Source: CAWANF01 sp963783355
GTDB lineage: Bacteria; Bacteroidota; Rhodothermia; Balneolales; DATFMH01
Length of the DNA: 64,000 nt
Direction: 5' to 3'
Assembly: GCA_963783355.1 (NCBI GenBank)
Contig: CAWANF010000007.1
Span: 399,595 to 463,594 of the forward strand
Shown here: piece by piece, positions 55,825 through 63,358 of the stretch
Numbering within the stretch: position 1 is the stretch's first letter
How the letters are laid out: each line of letters begins with the position of its first letter
Notes under the pieces: generated by a model
Told to the model about the DNA's origin: nothing
Databases searched by the model: none
What the model saw: only the letters and a program-made list of their open reading frames with translations
Made by a program: the position numbers and the translations under genes

Positions 55825-56358
55825 TTACTCTTCTTTTTTTAAAACCCGATTTATAGCCTTGGCACTGGTCTCGCCTTTAAAGTGTTTAATAAGCAACCCT
55901 TTTGAACCATAGATATAGGTATTCGGATAGATATTTGTACCAAATATTTTTTTAAAAAGATGCAGACTATCCTGCATCACATTCCATTTAGGAAAACTTG
56001 CCAAATGATAATCCGTAATGAATTTCTTTATTTTTATTGAGGATTGGCTCGAAATAAATAAAAAGTCAAAACCATTCAATAATTTATAATGATCTTCAAG
56101 GTTTTTTATTTCGCCCTGGCAAAAATGACAATCCGTATTAAAATACACCAGGACCAAGGGACTATCTGACAAAAATTGAGCTATTTTTTCTTTTTTACCA
56201 TACTCAAGAGAAACAACGATCATATTTGGTATTTTTTGTATTCTTTGGGCAATCATCTTTTTGTAAGAAATATTCTGTCCTATTCTTATACTCATAAAAC
56301 CGAGCAATATGATAGAAAGCCCTAAAACTGCTAAAGCTATTTTTTTTCTTAAATTCAT
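55825..56358 (-). CDS. Membrane-anchored thioredoxin-like protein (CxxC)
   Basis: 177 residues; the ATG at 56358 is preferred over an in-frame TTG two codons earlier. An N-terminal membrane anchor (IALAVLGLSIILLGFMSI) is followed by a thioredoxin/TlpA-like fold with the redox motif YFNTDCHFCQGE (CHFC, about residues 73-76), a FLFISSQ strand and an IYPNTYIYG cis-Pro-type segment. It probably faces the periplasm. Between a membrane protein and the C39 exporter it is placed to reduce or oxidise the cysteines of the exported peptides. Intact, unlike the exporter. Confidence 0.8.
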   Translation of the reverse strand: MNLRKKIALAVLGLSIILLGFMSIRIGQNISYKKMIAQRIQKIPNMIVVSLEYGKKEKIAQFLSDSPLVLVYFNTDCHFCQGEIKNLEDHYKLLNGFDFLFISSQSSIKIKKFITDYHLASFPKWNVMQDSLHLFKKIFGTNIYPNTYIYGSKGLLIKHFKGETSAKAINRVLKKEE

Positions 56359-56369
56359 AAACAACTCAT

Positions 56370-57032
56370 TCAGGCACTAATTTGCAGTGATAAAAACATG
56401 ACTGTTACCATTAATAATATCAGTCCGGCACCATAAGAAATGATCGTATCAGAAAGTATTTCTGTGTAATTCTCATCCAAACTTTTTGACAGCACCCAGG
56501 CCACAACAAAGCAATAAAAGAGTTCAAACAGGTTCAGAGTATGCAGTGGATAAACCAGCCAGGAGACGACTTTATGTTTATTAAACAATCCAAGGATAGA
56601 AAGCGGTGAATACAATGCAATATCTTTTGTAGTCTTCACATCAACAAACCATAACAATCCGATAACGCGGTATATTCCTTCAATTGCAAACACAAATTCT
56701 CCTACTAAAGCGGCTTTAAATACCGTTTTAAAATTTGTATAAACTCCAAAAAGTATTAATCCAATTGTAATGGACAGAGCAGAATAACTTTCTTTAAGTA
56801 AAATGAGAATAGGTATCAGCACATAACCAATCCACGCATATTGATGACGAAGATGCAATAAAGTATGGATTTGATTATAACTTAACTGCTCGGATAGTGT
56901 ATGATAATATAATTGATCGGTAATTATGTATTTCGAAGTAATTAATCCGATAATTATATAGATAAATACTACAGTAATTAATATGTATAAATAATTGTTA
57001 TAAAAATTTTTTATTTCATATTTATTACTCAT
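56370..57032 (-). CDS. Multi-pass membrane protein of the bacteriocin operon (unrecognised)
   Basis: 220 residues with five or six hydrophobic helices: YLYILITVVFIYIIIGLIT, YVLIPILILL, ALSITIGLILFGVY, VFAIEGIYRVIGLLWF, LNLFELFYCFVVAWVL and ISYGAGLILLMVTVMFLSL. No conserved Cys pair. It starts in the divergent repeat shared with the first precursor and is followed after 11 bp by the redoxin. A stub of the same N-terminus occurs in the second repeat at 61538-61576. The position suggests a role in export, maturation or immunity; I do not know the family. Confidence 0.65.
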   Translation of the reverse strand: MSNKYEIKNFYNNYLYILITVVFIYIIIGLITSKYIITDQLYYHTLSEQLSYNQIHTLLHLRHQYAWIGYVLIPILILLKESYSALSITIGLILFGVYTNFKTVFKAALVGEFVFAIEGIYRVIGLLWFVDVKTTKDIALYSPLSILGLFNKHKVVSWLVYPLHTLNLFELFYCFVVAWVLSKSLDENYTEILSDTIISYGAGLILLMVTVMFLSLQISA

Positions 57033-57181
57033 TAATTATATGTATATAAAACATTATTAATTATTTATTTCCTTATGATTTATAATAATTTTTTTATTGA
57101 CAGTATCAAATTATTTTTTAAGTTAAAAATAACTGGCCAGTGGATAACATAAATACAAACTCATATCAAGGAGTTATTATG
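57011..57181. repeat. Direct repeat copy A: divergent promoter of the peptide locus
   Basis: The 171-bp segment matches 61555-61726. In the first 137 bp I count five mismatches. It covers the first codons of the membrane protein on the minus strand, the intergenic promoter and the ribosome binding site of precursor 1. A TTGACA box stands at 57097-57102 in both copies; no convincing -10 is visible at 16-18 bp. The conservation far beyond a -35/-10 suggests either a recent duplication or a regulator-binding region. Confidence 0.85.
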
Positions 57182-57367
57182 AAGGAAATGACGTTAGAAA
57201 ATATGGAAATGATTGAAGGTGGGAATTGGTTAAGATGTGCCTTAGGCACAGTAGGAATGGCTGGTTTAGGCGCTCTTGCAGGAACTGGCGATGAACCCGG
57301 CGGGGGAACTGTGCTTGGAATCATTTTCGGAGGAATGTATGGATACGCCGAATTTTGTATGTCATAA
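57179..57367 (+). CDS. Double-glycine leader peptide 1 (bacteriocin-like precursor)
   Basis: 62 residues from the ATG behind AAGGAG (57168-57173). The leader MKEMTLENMEMIEGG has the -12/-7/-4 hydrophobic and -2/-1 Gly-Gly pattern cut by C39 peptidases. The predicted mature peptide has 47 residues, is Gly-rich with G-x3-G spacings (GMAGLGALAG, GGTVLGIIFGGMYG), and has Cys at mature positions 5 and 45. These features fit pore-forming class II/two-peptide or disulfide-bearing bacteriocins. The leader is nearly identical to that of precursor 2 at 61724. Confidence 0.82.
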   Translation: MKEMTLENMEMIEGGNWLRCALGTVGMAGLGALAGTGDEPGGGTVLGIIFGGMYGYAEFCMS

Positions 57368-57380
57368 GCCATTAACTATA

Positions 57381-57418
57381 GTTCGGTTAGAAGACTTATA
57401 ATTGTCTTCTAACCGAAC
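57381..57418 (+). terminator. 15-bp perfect hairpin between precursor 1 and the next gene
   Basis: GTTCGGTTAGAAGAC (57381-57395), an 8-nt loop, and its exact complement (57404-57418) lie 14 bp after the precursor stop codon. The T tract after it is weak (GTTTGC). Such a hairpin typically lets precursor mRNA accumulate above the downstream immunity gene. Confidence 0.7.
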
Positions 57419-57461
57419 GTTTGCTGAGCAATACAATTCATTATTATGTTAAATCAAAAAG

Positions 57462-57668
57462 ATGAAGGATATGGATTATATTACAATCAAACGAAAACTT
57501 ATTTCATTATCACTTCTTATTATTTTGTCTATTTATGGAGCCATAAAACATTTTCATAATAATAATTTGGCTTTTGTTTTTAGTGTAGTCGCAGCTTTTG
57601 GCTTTTTATGTCTTTTTATTTTTCGTTTTTATAAATATCGTATACAAGACTCTCCGGATCAAAAATGA
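57462..57668 (+). CDS. Small membrane protein, candidate immunity protein
   Basis: 68 residues (start at ATG 57462; an alternative ATG lies 9 bp downstream). Two hydrophobic helices (ISLSLLIILSIYGAI and FVFSVVAAFGFLCLFIF) with a charged tail. It is the first gene after precursor 1 and has no recognisable family. Position and size match bacteriocin immunity proteins, but this is inference only. Confidence 0.5.
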   Translation: MKDMDYITIKRKLISLSLLIILSIYGAIKHFHNNNLAFVFSVVAAFGFLCLFIFRFYKYRIQDSPDQK

Positions 57669-57829
57669 TAAACTATCGTTTCTAAAAAAAATATCTAAAG
57701 TTTACTTTACCGCTGTTTAGTCTGCTTGCAGCGTCTATTCGCCTATGTATCGCGTGATAGCCAATTTATTTTTTTTAACTAAAGAGTATTCATATTGATG
57801 GAGCTGACGTCATCATATATATAGGAACC
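57669..57829. other. Gene-free stretch, possible remnants
   Basis: Scrappy frames with hydrophobic residues (FTAVxSACSVYSPMYRVIANLFFLTKEYSY near 57700-57795, with an internal stop at x) hint at a decayed membrane gene upstream of the short frame at 57830. Confidence 0.25.
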
Positions 57830-57973
57830 ATGGCTACATTCATTATGGCAAGGTTAGGGCGAAATTTTATTTACGAAAATCGGCTCCTGAATTTATTTTT
57901 ATTGGTTCATAACTTGGTTATGTTTAGTAACAGAATAGAAGATCAGTTAAAAGGAGATTTTAAAAATGAATGA
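57830..57973 (+). CDS. Short ORF overlapping the next gene (uncertain)
   Basis: 47 codons (MATFIMARLGRNFIYENRLL ... QLKGDFKNE) ending in an ATGAATGA overlap with the next start. The frame is open upstream as far as ~57779. It may be a leader ORF or the 3' end of a decayed membrane protein. No family recognised. Confidence 0.3.
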   Translation: MATFIMARLGRNFIYENRLLNLFLLVHNLVMFSNRIEDQLKGDFKNE

Positions 57974-58340
57974 TAGACAATTAAGAAAGGCTGGAAAACT
58001 TTTCTGGGGGATAATTGCTCTGCTTCTATCTGTTTCTGTGGCTCTATACTTCTATGAAAAGCAACAGTATTCATTGTTGATATTAGCAACAGTACCAATA
58101 CTTACGTTTGGAGGATACATATTAGGGGCTAAAACCAAGCATAGGGGTCACTACTACCCAATAAATCTAATCGAATATGTGATTGAAAATTTATTGTTTT
58201 TCCTGTTGTTTATGTTTTCTCTCTTCTTTTTAAGAGATTACATTTCTATTAAAATCATATTATTCCTGATTATGTCGGCAGTAGGGATTTTTAATACTTA
58301 TTCAATAATCAAAGTTTATAATAAAACGGAGAATGCATAG
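57966..58340 (+). CDS. Small membrane protein, candidate immunity protein
   Basis: 124 residues with a strong AAGGAG ribosome binding site. Four hydrophobic helices: GIIALLLSVSVALYFY, YSLLILATVPILTFGGYILG, LLFFLLFMFSLFFLRDYI and IILFLIMSAVGIFNTYSII. No known family. Same direction as precursor 1. Compatible with a second immunity protein or an accessory transport subunit. A hairpin (AAAGGAAT/ATTCCTTT, 58466-58482) plus T run could terminate it. Confidence 0.5.
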   Translation: MNDRQLRKAGKLFWGIIALLLSVSVALYFYEKQQYSLLILATVPILTFGGYILGAKTKHRGHYYPINLIEYVIENLLFFLLFMFSLFFLRDYISIKIILFLIMSAVGIFNTYSIIKVYNKTENA

Positions 58341-58508
58341 AGTTGAAAATACCAATGAAGGTCAATTTCAATTTTGGCCTCCATTAGTATAAAATAAACA
58401 TAGATTACAAATGAAACTCTTTATTTTAAGGGTCATCGTTTTATAGTATAATTTCCAATTATCACAAAGGAATAATTCCTTTTTTACTATCGATTGGCGC
58501 AACCATAA

Positions 58509-58634
58509 TTATTTTAGTTCTTCTGATATCTTCTTTAAAGAATATGTCCAGCCAACATATCCGCCATGCATCTCTTCTCTTTCAAACTTGACTATGCTCC
58601 GATGATTTTCGGCTAGAATCAGAGGGTCGGAAAT
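58509..58634 (-). pseudogene. 3' relic of an unidentified gene
   Basis: A clean 41-codon tail with stop, reading LISDPLILAENHRSIVKF then EREEMHGGYVGWTYSLKK and ISEELK. It starts right after an in-frame stop and has no start codon of its own. It lies 23 bp after the methyltransferase relic, on the same strand, and probably belonged to the same operon. Family unknown. Confidence 0.35.
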
Positions 58635-58657
58635 TAGTCAAATATGAATAGAATTTC

Positions 58658-59235
58658 TTATAAAGCCTTAATGGTTTTTAGGGGGTCAACATCATCTGTC
58701 TTCATAAGTCCCCGACCTGGATTGATGTTTTCGTTATATACCGAACGGGCCAAATCTGCCGGATTTAAATAATACTTTCCTGTCTGCGGATTAAAACCCT
58801 TTCCTTAGTTATAATAAGCCTTGGTTTTACCTGTGACAGAAAACTTTACATCAAATTCTTGCTCCCATTTTTTATGATATATTTCTCACCGTTCAGTTCA
58901 GCGTCATCCTGGTAAACAATTGAATTTCCCGATAGCCGTTCTTTTATGAATGGAAATGCCGGATATCAAGCTTCTGTTTATTGTTGAGCTACTAAACATC
59001 TTAGAAGTATAGTTGAAATACCGGCTCCAAATTCAAGCGCATGTTTTCTCCTGTTAAAAAGCACTTCATTCAAGATGCAAGCTAAGCTTGCTAGTCTCAT
59101 GGATAAATAAAAAAAAAGTAAAAACGGAATTTTTAATAATGCTTGCAGGTAACTCATCGCTAAAATTTACTCTAATAAGAATTTTTTGCTTTGCTGCATC
59201 AACCGGGTAGTTTGTATTTTTTTTAGTTCATCCAT
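58658..59235 (-). pseudogene. Relic of a class I SAM-dependent methyltransferase
   Basis: The N-terminal piece (start ATG at 59235, in-frame TAA after 22 codons, then on to about 58981) ends with the SAM-binding loop ALEFGAGISTILL. The C-terminal piece, in the same frame from 58965, reads YPAFPFIKERLSGNSIVYQD then DAELNGEKYIIK, shifts frame at an A6 tract (about 58866-58873), continues KKWEQEFDVKF, crosses a TAA and ends GRGLMKTDDVDPLKTIKAL. The middle of the enzyme is deleted. It lies downstream of the glycosyltransferase on the same strand, so it may have been a tailoring enzyme of the peptide locus. Confidence 0.6.
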
Positions 59236-59280
59236 GATATCCCGGAATAAATGTCAATAATTTCTAAAATAAATTTAATA

Positions 59281-61293
59281 TTAAGGCAAGCTTACATATC
59301 TCATCATCTCGTCCCTGTCAAACTGATCCATCGCCCCATATATTTCCGGCCATAAGTTCAGAAGTCGCCCAAACATATAGAGGATATTCTGCAAAATGCC
59401 ATATTCTTCTCCGACTGCAGCCGTTACACGTTTCCTTCCCATTCGTTGTAATGAAGTAATGTCTCCGGCATTCAAAACAGTAGTCAAATCCACGGGTATT
59501 GTTACATCCGTTTTTAACAGGGATTGACGCAATATATCAATAAATCGCTCCATATGGTTAACCCAGTTTGACGGCGCCCTTTTTTCCGCATTAATACCTG
59601 TTCCGCCATGATTATTTTCTTCTCAACAGCCAACGCGTGCATTTGGTGAAGATAATCCTGGAAGTTTTGTTGTGAAAGCCTTGCCAATTCAATCAAAAAC
59701 CGACCTAAAATGCGTAGATTCTCCCGGGGATCTTCCCCATAGGGTTGATTATTTGAAGCATAAATAAGTTCCGTAATAAGATCATTTACACGTACAATTC
59801 CCAAAAGTGAAAAGATATCTTCTACGCTACGGGGACGCTTCACCAGGCGGACGGTGGGACAACAAATAAGGCAATGTTCCCGCAAAAGCATGTGGAAAAC
59901 ACATCTTCATCAGATGTCCAAAAGTTCCTTCACATCCAAGCTGAGCGGACATATTGGGTGGTAAAAATGTTCTGTTATCAATTGCAAAATTCATCCCGAT
60001 GCAACGGTTAAAATCACTAATGACCGGTTGAGTTGCACTCCGGATCACCTGACGGGTAGAAAGATGCCATGGGTAATCTTCATCTGATTCAACCAAACGC
60101 TGAAAGGATTCTCCTTCCAAAAATAAGCGATACAAGTCTGTAAAAAGACAACCGTCTCCAATTGGTCCCAGCGAGGTCATCAGTACACGTGCACTATCCG
60201 AAGCTATCCCATGAAGAAAGGATGGTTGCATCTTTTCAATGTTAATGTCGCTGTTTTTATTAAGAAATTTCGTTATCGTGCTGCTCGGTTTTTTTCCCAA
60301 GAAACTTTCATGAATACTAAGAAAATCCGTATCAAGGAAATCCACAGTTTTTGCCGCATCATCATACGATTGAAAAAACCAATAATCGTCGGAACTGGGA
60401 GATGAGGTGAGTGTAAGACCGGATTGAATATCAGGAGGTTGTGCTATACGGCATATCGTATCATCATCTGTCTGCATAGCTAACCGACCTTTGGTCAATA
60501 GTAAAAAAGCATTGCGTGCCCCTCCTTCGGAACGGGTACAACCGGGGTACCCCATGAGTGCAAATTCCAACACTTCGGGTTCAACCTGCGCTTTCTGTGC
60601 CACCGCTTTAGCAAAGATAGCTCTTCGTTTCTTATCCATATAGTAGATATTACCTGAATATTGTTCGTTCAGTTCACCTAACACAGCCTGGTTTCTTTGT
60701 TGATTTTTATAATCATGTACCCTGCCCGAAGAAGAATTACTATTGGGTAAATACCTGGAATCATCTATGACGATAATATCCGGAATTCTTCCATGCTGGT
60801 TAAAATGATCTGTAAAACTGCTAAGACAGCGTTTCAGAAAATCCGGTCGGTTGCAGGTGGGAATGCCCATTACGGTAATCTCAGTAGATTCCAGGTCCCG
60901 GCCTGCGTCATTCCCGCTAAGGCTTTCTACGTCATCTAATAGTTTCTCCTCGGAGATCAAGTATCCTTCACGCGCCCATTTTTTCAGTTTTTTCAGAAAC
61001 GGCTTCATTTCTCTTTTTCTCACATGCAACTTGCCTACTTCGCGTGAGGACTCATGGTTAAGTTCGTCTCCACTACTCAATTGATTCCATTTTAGTTGCC
61101 GGACAAAATTTTCAGCATGCAAGTCGAGGGATTCGAATGTTTGGCAGGACAAGAGTAAGCGCGTTTCTTCGGCAGAAAACAAACCTGATTTGCCAGTCCG
61201 TTCAGACCGTACTATAAACTTGTCATTGACGTTATACGGCATGGCAAGATTGAAGTTACGATATCTGTTTTTTGTGCTGATTTTTTCTCTCAT
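59281..61293 (-). pseudogene. GT2-like glycosyltransferase with two frameshifts
   Basis: The conceptual protein has ~670 residues. The first open segment (to 59827) has the GT-A start ITVMGIPTCNRPDFLKRCLSSF, a DDS and a DDDTICRIAQ motif (metal/sugar-nucleotide binding), and the later CIGMNFAIDNRTFLPPN. Two frameshifts follow, near 59860 and near 59570, after which NWVNHMERFIDILRQSLL continues to the stop at 59281. N-terminal residues 20-110 (GLFSAEETRLLLSCQTFESL, LKKWAREGYLISEEKLL) look like a small helical domain, conceivably PqqD/RRE-like. The start is uncertain (a TTG at 61317 or this ATG). Possibly a peptide or lipid glycosyltransferase (inference). Confidence 0.72.
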
Positions 61294-61317
61294 CTCGAAT
61301 GATTGATATATAGACAA

Positions 61318-61537
61318 AACTAACAGTAATGTTCACTAATTAAAATTCTGGCCTTTTTCAAAACACCAAAGAGCTAAGTACTGGAAACCCAAGAAACTCG
61401 TCTAACGACTCGTATTTGTTAGCCCAAGAGAGTTTTATTCACATAGATTTCGAATAAAACAATATTATTCATGAATAAATTATACCAATAATTAGATTAT
61501 ACAATCTATAATAATAGATAAAAATATAACCATAAAT
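61318..61537. other. AT-rich gene-free stretch
   Basis: No gene-like frame. It lies between the glycosyltransferase start and the second repeat; the glycosyltransferase promoter should be here. Confidence 0.3.
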
Positions 61538-61576
61538 TTATATGTATATATTGTTTATTTCGTATTTATTACTCAT
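61538..61576 (-). pseudogene. 12-codon stub of the membrane protein gene (copy of 57032)
   Basis: Reading from 61576 the frame gives MSNKYEINNIYI then TAA. The gene at 57032 begins MSNKYEIKNFYNNYLY. The first seven residues are identical and the stop comes where the copy diverges. It shows that the duplication included the start of the divergent gene, which was then lost. Confidence 0.8.
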
Positions 61577-61726
61577 TAATTATATGTATATAAAACATTA
61601 TTAATCATTTATTTCCTTATGATTTATTATAAATTTTTTATTGACAGTATCAAATTATTTTTTAAGTTAAAAATAACTGGCCGGTGGATAAAGAATAATT
61701 ATAATTCATATCAAGGAGTCATTATG
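61555..61726. repeat. Direct repeat copy B: promoter of precursor 2
   Basis: The 172-bp partner of 57011-57181, with the same TTGACA (61641-61646), the same segment up to the ribosome binding site (TCAAGGAGTCATT), and one indel near 61700. The divergent gene it once served is truncated (see 61538-61576). Confidence 0.85.
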
Positions 61727-61927
61727 AAAACATTGACAATTAATAAAATGGAAGTGATAGAGGGCGGAGGCCCATTAGGTTGCGCTGCTGCGATAGCGGG
61801 TGGAGCTCTTTTAGTTGGCAGTTTCTTTATTAATCCTATTGGGGATGCGGCTCTTGCATATTATCTTATAAGTGCTACAGTAGGGCCTTCTGTAGCAGGA
61901 ATAGGAATTGGAGAATCATGTAGTTGA
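61724..61927 (+). CDS. Double-glycine leader peptide 2 (bacteriocin-like precursor)
   Basis: 67 residues from the ATG behind CAAGGAG; an upstream in-frame start at 61619 is inside the repeat and rejected. The leader MKTLTINKMEVIEGG matches precursor 1 (same length, same -12/-7/-4 hydrophobics). The mature peptide has 52 residues, Gly/Ala-rich (GCAAAIAGGALLVG, VGPSVAGIGIG), with Cys at mature positions 5 and 51 and a terminal Cys-Ser. Both Cys positions parallel precursor 1. A likely second peptide of the same bacteriocin system. Confidence 0.82.
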   Translation: MKTLTINKMEVIEGGGPLGCAAAIAGGALLVGSFFINPIGDAALAYYLISATVGPSVAGIGIGESCS

Positions 61928-62028
61928 ACAAAAGTTATTCTAAATTTGATTTAACTAAAACTCCGGATTAGTATTACATACTATTCAATAGTGTAGATTA
62001 TACTTATTTTTAAACCGTTTATTTGAAA

Positions 62029-62517
62029 ATGACAGAAAAAAATTATAAAAAGGTATATTTAATATCTTTGGTAAGTTTGATCTTCCTGATAATAGTAACA
62101 ATTTTTTTGAAAAGATCAGGTAATTTATTAAGCATGAAAGAATTATATCAGTCTTATTCCCTTATTTTTCTCTTTTGTACCGTTTGTTTTCTTCAACCTG
62201 AGTCAAAACAAGTTGAATTGCGGTTTTGGAAGCTTATTTATTCAAAAATTACAGAACCAAAAATTTTAGTTTTAAATGGTTTAATTATAATTCTTTCAAT
62301 TCTGTTACTTTCACTTTTTAAACATGGGTATCTTAAAATTGCTGTTTTTACACTTTTCCAAGTATACATATTTTATATCGTTCTTAGCTTAGTTACAATT
62401 GATATTAGGAAATGGCTTTTCCATCTTAATCTTTATCTTTTCTTTTTTTCAATCTTTTTTTACCAAATAGCATATTATAATCCATTTGGAAGCTTATCCC
62501 TTCATCTACTTTTTTAA
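62029..62517 (+). CDS. Small membrane protein, candidate immunity protein for peptide 2
   Basis: 162 residues from ATG 62029 (a TTG two codons upstream is unlikely). About four hydrophobic helices: VYLISLVSLIFLIIVTIFL, LIFLFCTVCFL, ILVLNGLIIILSILLLSLF and VFTLFQVYIFYIVLSLV, and a final one ending FFSIFFYQIAYYNP. It sits 102 bp after precursor 2. Unrecognised family; immunity is inferred from position only. Confidence 0.5.
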   Translation: MTEKNYKKVYLISLVSLIFLIIVTIFLKRSGNLLSMKELYQSYSLIFLFCTVCFLQPESKQVELRFWKLIYSKITEPKILVLNGLIIILSILLLSLFKHGYLKIAVFTLFQVYIFYIVLSLVTIDIRKWLFHLNLYLFFFSIFFYQIAYYNPFGSLSLHLLF

Positions 62518-62865
62518 AAGATATATATAATCAATATGCAGATTAATATTTTTGAAAAATTATTGATTTATTTTGGCTATCATTTTAAGTAGTTATAGAA
62601 AACCTTGCTAAACTCTTAGTGGTTCTTTGATTTCATTTTTTGATGAATTTTAGACCAACCCACCTAAAACTGATTGGGATGCCGTTCATAGGTCTAGACA
62701 GACTTAAGAGTTCTCCCATCGGCTTTTTGAGGGTCAATAAGGGCATTTTTTGTGATTCTTTGCCCTTTCATGGAACACCAGAAGATACTTCCCCAAAAGT
62801 GTATCTACAGGATAGGATAAAAAAGTCTTCTTGTGTAGGTTTGACAGCAAATAGACTCCAACAAT
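62518..62865. other. Gene-free stretch
   Basis: A long plus-strand frame here (62640-63053) has no coding character and I reject it. Fragments such as CCATCGGCTTTTTGAGGGTC could be the end of a mobile element, but no inverted repeats or transposase are visible. Confidence 0.3.
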
Positions 62866-63042
62866 CCAAAACTCATCCTTATCGCGGCTATATTTTGCTT
62901 CCTCGTCGCGGCGATAGATGCCTGGGCTTTTTTCTATATCAGGGTCCCGTTGTTTTCGCCCGCCGGGTTCCTGTTCCTGTTTGGATTTCTGAGCACGCTG
63001 CTCTTCGGCTTTGCGCTCATGTTATTCACGAGAAGGAAATAG
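62866..63042 (+). pseudogene. 3' remnant of a small membrane protein
   Basis: A frame that runs from just after a TGA to a TAG reads DSNNPKLILIAAIFCFLVAAI, then DAWAFFYIRVPLFSPAGFLF and LFGFLSTLLFGFALMLFTRRK. Two clean membrane helices and a charged end argue for former coding function, but no start codon is present. Confidence 0.4.
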
Positions 63043-63262
63043 AACGCGGATAGCGCGGAATAAGCGAATTTTCACGGAAGGGAGTTAACCGCAGAGGGCG
63101 CAGGGGAAATGCGGAGTTTACCGGGGAATACAGAAAATCCAGTATCCCGAATCCGGTATCAACAGCTTCTTTTGCTGCTATACACCAGGTTAAACATCAA
63201 AATTGTTCATTATTAAGGCCTGTTCTTGATTCGCCAGGGCTTTTTGAGGCCGGCTTACCCTG
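63043..63262. repeat. Intergenic phrase-like repeats
   Basis: GGATAGCGCGGAATAAGCG (63050) and AACCGCAGAGGGCGCAGGGG (63087) belong to the dispersed GCGGAT/GCAGAG phrase class also seen near 4085 and 8500. No gene. A palindromic site and the Fic promoter follow. Confidence 0.4.
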
Positions 63263-63294
63263 CAAACATTAAAATGTGCGATTTTTAATGTTTG
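63263..63294. promoter_or_regulatory. Operator-like 12-bp palindrome upstream of the Fic gene
   Basis: CAAACATTAAAA (63263-63274), eight bases, and TTTTAATGTTTG (63283-63294), a perfect inverted repeat ~65 bp before the ATG. It is placed to bind a dimeric repressor. Some Fic proteins carry a C-terminal helix-turn-helix; that part lies beyond the window. Confidence 0.6.
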
Positions 63295-63358
63295 TTTATA
63301 TTTTAGTGTGTATATTGAGGTCGAAATGGCAACCGTACCTTAAAACAAGGAATAATTA

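Noticed and set aside
57097..57125. A complete housekeeping -35/-10 promoter in the repeat
   Set aside because: TTGACA is perfect, but at 16-18 bp spacing only poor -10 candidates (TAAGTT) exist, so I did not annotate a specific promoter.
57166..57372. Minus-strand frame over precursor 1
   Set aside because: Antisense shadow of a Gly-rich gene; it has no start signal and would overlap the hairpin side of the locus.
53569..61293. All frameshifts as sequencing errors
   Set aside because: Possible for single homopolymer shifts, but deletions (methyltransferase middle), in-frame stops and the truncated stub at 61538 cannot be explained this way, and the 18-kb flagellar operon next door is free of shifts.
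62640..63053. 137-codon plus-strand frame after the last membrane protein
   Set aside because: No ribosome binding site and no domain-like pattern. It runs through a membrane-protein remnant in another frame (62866-63042) and dispersed repeat text.
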